Positions 22,452 to 23,553 of a DNA stretch of 23,553 nucleotides are shown in pieces (position 1 is the stretch's first letter; every line of letters begins with the position of its first letter). The notes beneath the pieces are model-generated. The model saw only the letters and a program-made list of their open reading frames with translations. It searched no databases and was not told the origin of the DNA. Position numbers and translations under genes: made by a program. The stretch comes from Bacteroidales bacterium (GTDB lineage: Bacteria; Bacteroidota; Bacteroidia; Bacteroidales; JAADGE01), in NCBI GenBank assembly GCA_029932445.1, contig JAOZQB010000017.1, forward strand, positions 1-23,553, given 5' to 3'.

Positions 22452-22498
22452 ACTTATAAATTTTTACCATATCGGTGCTATGCTAAAAATTTATAAGT
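22452..22498. repeat. 47-base palindrome with 15-bp perfect arms (terminator or REP-like element)
   Basis: ACTTATAAATTTTTA (22452-22466) pairs perfectly with TAAAAATTTATAAGT (22484-22498). After one C-C mismatch, CATA (22468-22471) pairs with TATG (22479-22482), leaving the loop TCGGTGC. It lies in the 215-base gap between the thioredoxin-like and zinc-ribbon genes, which converge, so it could end transcripts from both sides: CCTTGTTTTTTT follows on the plus strand. Its size and symmetry also fit a mobile REP/MITE-like repeat. Nothing else is evident in this gap. Confidence 0.6.
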
Positions 22499-22561
22499 CC
22501 TTGTTTTTTTGTATTTTTGATACTCATTACGAAGTTTTAATACATAATTCGGGTTAAAAAG

Positions 22562-22747
22562 TCATTGACTCGGAAACAGACTGCAACAAAAACTACATTT
22601 TCGTTCACCCGGCGGATTTTCGGCTCCGCAAACCGGACAAATATAATCAGCTTCTTTTAAAACACCGGTTTCATCGAATGAAATCCCGCAATTCGGACAT
22701 TCTCTCAGCACATCATCAAAACTTTCACCGCAAAATTTACAAACCAT
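22562..22747 (-). CDS. Small double zinc-ribbon protein
   Basis: A 61-residue protein made almost entirely of two zinc ribbons. The first uses C3-x2-C6 and C17-x2-C20, the second C37-x2-C40 and C51-x2-C54, with one further cysteine at 55. Eight metal-binding cysteines in regular CxxC pairs make it a real gene despite its size. Proteins of this kind serve as nucleic-acid or protein adaptors; the precise role is unknown. The start ATG (22745-22747) lies five bases after the stop of the beta-barrel protein gene, so the two are cotranscribed. Confidence 0.8.
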   Translation of the reverse strand: MVCKFCGESFDDVLRECPNCGISFDETGVLKEADYICPVCGAENPPGERKCSFCCSLFPSQ

Positions 22748-22752
22748 CTTTT

Positions 22753-23505
22753 TTATTTATGAAAACCGATTTCAAAACCAATCATTAATCGAGGAAGTTC
22801 TGTTGAACTGATTTCATTTTTGAACTCGGGAGTAAACATATCCGATAAGCGATATTTAGCAAAGAGCAACATACTGCCGTAACCTGCACGGAATTCTGCT
22901 CCGTAGTTAATATCATTCATATAATTTAAGCCGGTATTTATTCCCGTATAATCGGAATAACCGGTTGTGTTTCCGTCATTTATATAGTTTGTAAACTGTC
23001 TTTTTGTTGAGAAATTCCGGTCACCGTATCCGCCGATATCAATATAATTTCCGACCGGACTTTTTTTGTTTTTCCCGAAATTAAATCGAAAAAAAACATC
23101 TGCTTCCAAGGCATTTATTTTTAATTTTTCTTTATCGTAAATTATTGATGTCGGAATTTTTTTATTATCATTTTGTTTAAAATGCCAAGCATAATATGTG
23201 TAATTAACACCGGCACCGACAGCGAAAAATTTAGCAAGCTTCAGTCGATATCGAACACCGTATGAAATTGAATGCGATTTGCCGTAAAAAATATCAGCAT
23301 CTGTTCCTTCTTCCGGAGGTGTTGCAAACATAAAATTAAAATAAGCATAGGTATAATGTGTTTTTCCCGGCCCGAATTCAACTTTTTTTCGGTCTTTTTT
23401 TACATTCCCGGTGTCCGTTTTTACCTTTAGTGTGTCCGTTTGAGCAAAAGACAGTGAAGTTGCAAAAATTAAAAATAATAAAAGGGATACATTTTTCATC
23501 ATCAT
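22753..23505 (-). CDS. Outer-membrane beta-barrel (porin-like) protein
   Basis: A 250-residue protein beginning with three ATG codons in a row (23497-23505); the third may equally be the start. The signal peptide is about 20 residues (KNVSLLLFLIFATSLSFAQ). A short Lys/Thr-rich linker follows (TDTLKVKTDTGNVKKDRK). The rest alternates polar and aromatic/hydrophobic residues as in membrane beta strands, for example 'ISYGVRYRLKLAKFFAVGAG', 'LEADVFFRFNFGK' and 'EFRAGYGSMLLFAKYRLSDM', ending 'LMIGFEIGFHK'. This fits the broad outer-membrane beta-barrel families of Bacteroidota with about eight to ten strands. Function is unknown. It leads a two-gene unit with the zinc-ribbon gene. Confidence 0.8.
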   Translation of the reverse strand: MMMKNVSLLLFLIFATSLSFAQTDTLKVKTDTGNVKKDRKKVEFGPGKTHYTYAYFNFMFATPPEEGTDADIFYGKSHSISYGVRYRLKLAKFFAVGAGVNYTYYAWHFKQNDNKKIPTSIIYDKEKLKINALEADVFFRFNFGKNKKSPVGNYIDIGGYGDRNFSTKRQFTNYINDGNTTGYSDYTGINTGLNYMNDINYGAEFRAGYGSMLLFAKYRLSDMFTPEFKNEISSTELPRLMIGFEIGFHK

Positions 23506-23523
23506 TATTTTAAAGGAATAATA

Positions 23524-23553
23524 AAGGAAGATGATCGTTTGATAATCTTCCTT
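23524..23553 (-). terminator. Hairpin at the right edge, possible terminator of a minus-strand gene beyond the window
   Basis: AAGGAAGATGATC (23524-23536) can pair with GATAATCTTCCTT (23541-23553) with one mismatch and a 4-base loop. Read on the minus strand it is followed by TATTATTCCTTT, a weak T-rich tail. It could end a gene lying to the right, or form part of the leader of the beta-barrel gene. The arm may continue past the window edge. Confidence 0.35.

Noticed and set aside
1..23553. CRISPR arrays, tRNA or rRNA genes, insertion sequences, prophage genes
   Set aside because: No regularly spaced repeats, no clear cloverleaf or rRNA sequence and no transposase or integrase frame noticed on either strand.

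Overview
The window is AT-rich bacterial chromosome, most likely from an uncultured or marine-type member of the Bacteroidota. The evidence is a large TonB-dependent receptor with an N-terminal carboxypeptidase-regulatory-like domain, many signal peptides ending in a 'FSQ/FAQ/NAQ' type of cleavage site, an almost complete lack of Shine-Dalgarno sequences, and several upstream boxes that fit the Bacteroidota -7 consensus TAnnTTTG. One of these boxes also has a TTTG box at the proper 19-nt spacing. I see no rRNA, tRNA, CRISPR array, transposase or phage gene.

Left part (1-5009, minus strand): an apparent operon led by a TetR-family regulator (4409-4957). It continues with a DUF1295/isoprenylcysteine-methyltransferase-like membrane protein, a periplasmic LolA-like protein of the TP0789 type, two closely similar FtsX-type ABC permeases, and the start of a small membrane protein that runs off the left edge. 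The set resembles a lipoprotein- or lipid-export system, but its ATPase is not in the window. A 14-bp palindrome sits directly on the start of a canonical Bacteroidota promoter in front of the regulator, so autorepression is likely.

Middle (5057-15979): three plus-strand genes form an envelope-associated phospho-signalling set. They are an FHA protein (5057), a PP2C phosphatase (13120) and a Ser/Thr kinase (14249). Each has one cytoplasmic signalling domain, one membrane segment and one extracytoplasmic region. The FHA gene is separated from the other two by a 6.6-kb minus-strand surface-glycan operon: sulfotransferase, FemAB/GNAT-like acyltransferase, Wzx-like flippase, GT4 glycosyltransferase, asparagine-synthase-like enzyme and SAM methyltransferase.

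Right part (16053-23553): a UbiD-family decarboxylase, RecX and a bile-acid:sodium-symporter-family transporter on the plus strand. A TonB-dependent receptor on the minus strand is divergent from a small thioredoxin-like protein. A two-gene minus-strand unit follows, with an outer-membrane beta-barrel protein and a double zinc-ribbon protein. Several short intergenic palindromes (near 2890, 15990, 17980, 22475 and 23540) look like dispersed repeats or terminators.
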